Assembly (NCBI GenBank): GCA_035764005.1
Contig: DASTZZ010000115.1
Coordinates: 82,570-146,569, forward strand
DNA: 64,000 nt
Direction of reading: 5' to 3'
DNA from: Terriglobales bacterium
GTDB lineage: Bacteria > Acidobacteriota > Terriglobia > Terriglobales > Acidobacteriaceae
Made by a program: the position numbers and the translations under genes. Below are positions 63,439-64,000 of this stretch, piece after piece; position 1 is the first letter of the stretch; every line of letters begins with the position of its first letter. Below the pieces are notes generated by a model, which searched no databases, had not been told where the DNA came from, and saw only the letters and a list, made by a program, of their open reading frames with translations.

Positions 63439-63573
63439 GTCATGCCGAACGCCTGGTTTGGCGTGAGGAATCGCCACCGATTCTTGGATGTCTTCGTTAA
63501 GAGTTCATGCAGTCCCTAGGGATTCCTCACTCCTGCTCACGCAAACAACGCGTGAGCATCCGTTCGGAATGAC
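63439..63573. repeat. Interspersed inverted repeat, GGAATCCCTAT family (copy 3)
   Basis: Reversed relative to copy 2. Outer arms GTCATGCCGAAC and GTTCGGAATGAC; the right half carries AGGGATTCCTCACTCCTGCT then the CACGC/GCGTG hairpin, nearly identical to copy 2 on the other strand. The left half has drifted (GAGGAATCGCC). Confidence 0.85.
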
Positions 63574-63683
63574 AGAAAGAATCCAGCTGCGCTGTTTGCT
63601 CGTCCACAGACCCGTCCTATAAAATCGTGAGTTTTCTTCATGTGGTCGGGACCGCATAGTGTTCCTTCCTCTTTTTCCATTAC

Positions 63684-64000
63684 ATGAAAATTCACGAGTA
63701 CCAAGCTAAGGGCATTCTCGCGAAATACGGCGTCGCGGTGCCGCGCGGCGAGATGGCCACCACCAAAGATGAAGCATTCGAGGCCGCCAAGCGGCTGCTC
63801 GCGGCGGGAGCAAAGGGCATTGTTGTGAAAGCCCAGATCCACGCCGGCGGACGCGGCAAAGGTGGAGGCGTGAAGCTGGCCAAGACCGCCGACGAAGCCG
63901 CCGGACTTGCAGGCAAGATTCTGGGCATGCAGTTGGTCACGCATCAGACTGGCCCGCAAGGACAGAAGGTTCAGCGCCTGCTCATCGAAGAGACTCTGCC
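63684..64000 (+). CDS. sucC: Succinyl-CoA ligase beta subunit, 5' part
   Basis: TCA-cycle ADP-forming succinate-CoA ligase, ATP-grasp subunit. ATG 63684 begins [20 protein letters not shown], the family start, then [24 protein letters not shown] with the ATP-grasp Lys and Gly-rich loop. The window ends after 105 codons; the full protein is about 390. sucD is expected next. Confidence 0.95.
   Translation, partial: MKIHEYQAKGILAKYGVAVPRGEMATTKDEAFEAAKRLLAAGAKGIVVKAQIHAGGRGKGGGVKLAKTADEAAGLAGKILGMQLVTHQTGPQGQKVQRLLIEETL

Overview
The window reads as chromosomal DNA of a soil-type member of Acidobacteriota (Terriglobia, Koribacter-like). This placement is an inference from gene content; no rRNA is present to confirm it. 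Supporting signs are a GC-rich genome, a DUF1800/DUF1501 pair, two large secreted M48 peptidases, a lone inositol-1-phosphate synthase, secreted glycosidases (GH20, GH51, a GH99-like PKD protein), an amidohydrolase with a long N-terminal region, and many short inverted repeats between genes. I found no rRNA or tRNA genes, no CRISPR array, no prophage and no transposase.

Layout. 1-4.1 kb: thiD (cut by the left edge), an RlpA-like protein, pyrF, a 59-residue zinc ribbon and a secreted unknown. 4.2-4.65 kb: a rhodanese whose frame is interrupted by one TGA, with a SECIS-like hairpin just downstream (candidate selenoprotein). 4.9-11.8 kb: GH20 hexosaminidase, alaS with a low-GC central block, DinB-like protein, M48 peptidase. 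12-21.5 kb: inositol phosphate synthase, two SDRs, a HAD hydrolase, the DUF1800/DUF1501 pair, a MazF-type toxin-antitoxin pair and a Cys-phosphatase. 21.8-26.3 kb: purC-cvpA, a Fis-type regulator, a HAD phosphatase and a TPR-secretin. 26.3-34.3 kb: a DsbA-like protein, nadE, a GH99-like PKD protein, an orphan histidine-kinase-type helix pair, a GDPD and a double GNAT. 34.3-45.1 kb: a GT39 transferase, nrnA, rbfA, a nuclease-like protein, a glutaminyl cyclase, a DUF503 protein and the translation cluster rimP-nusA-infB, all on the minus strand apart from the nuclease-like and cyclase genes. 45.1-46.0 kb: about 950 bases without a convincing gene, holding a structured leader ending in an intrinsic terminator and a five-copy 23-bp palindrome array. 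46-64 kb: CPBP protease, guaB, VanZ, DUF2911/DUF4287, a VWA protein, GH51, M48, amidohydrolase, PilZ, a secreted unknown, a response regulator-PilZ fusion, a methyltransferase, a MutM-family glycosylase, an AI-2E family transporter and the start of sucC.

The clearest functional unit is rimP-nusA-infB-(DUF503)-rbfA-nrnA, the widespread bacterial translation/transcription-factor cluster, here split by two plus-strand genes and repeat elements. purC-cvpA (4-base overlap) and the phosphatase behind the Fis-type gene form tight plus-strand pairs. Secreted glycosidases, a glutaminyl cyclase, peptidases and the secretin fit a polymer-degrading soil lifestyle.

Two patterns cut across genes. Several starts have a TAnnnT-type hexamer ending 5-8 bases before the start codon and no Shine-Dalgarno sequence, suggesting leaderless mRNAs. 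At least five different families of short inverted repeats occupy most of the longer intergenic gaps.
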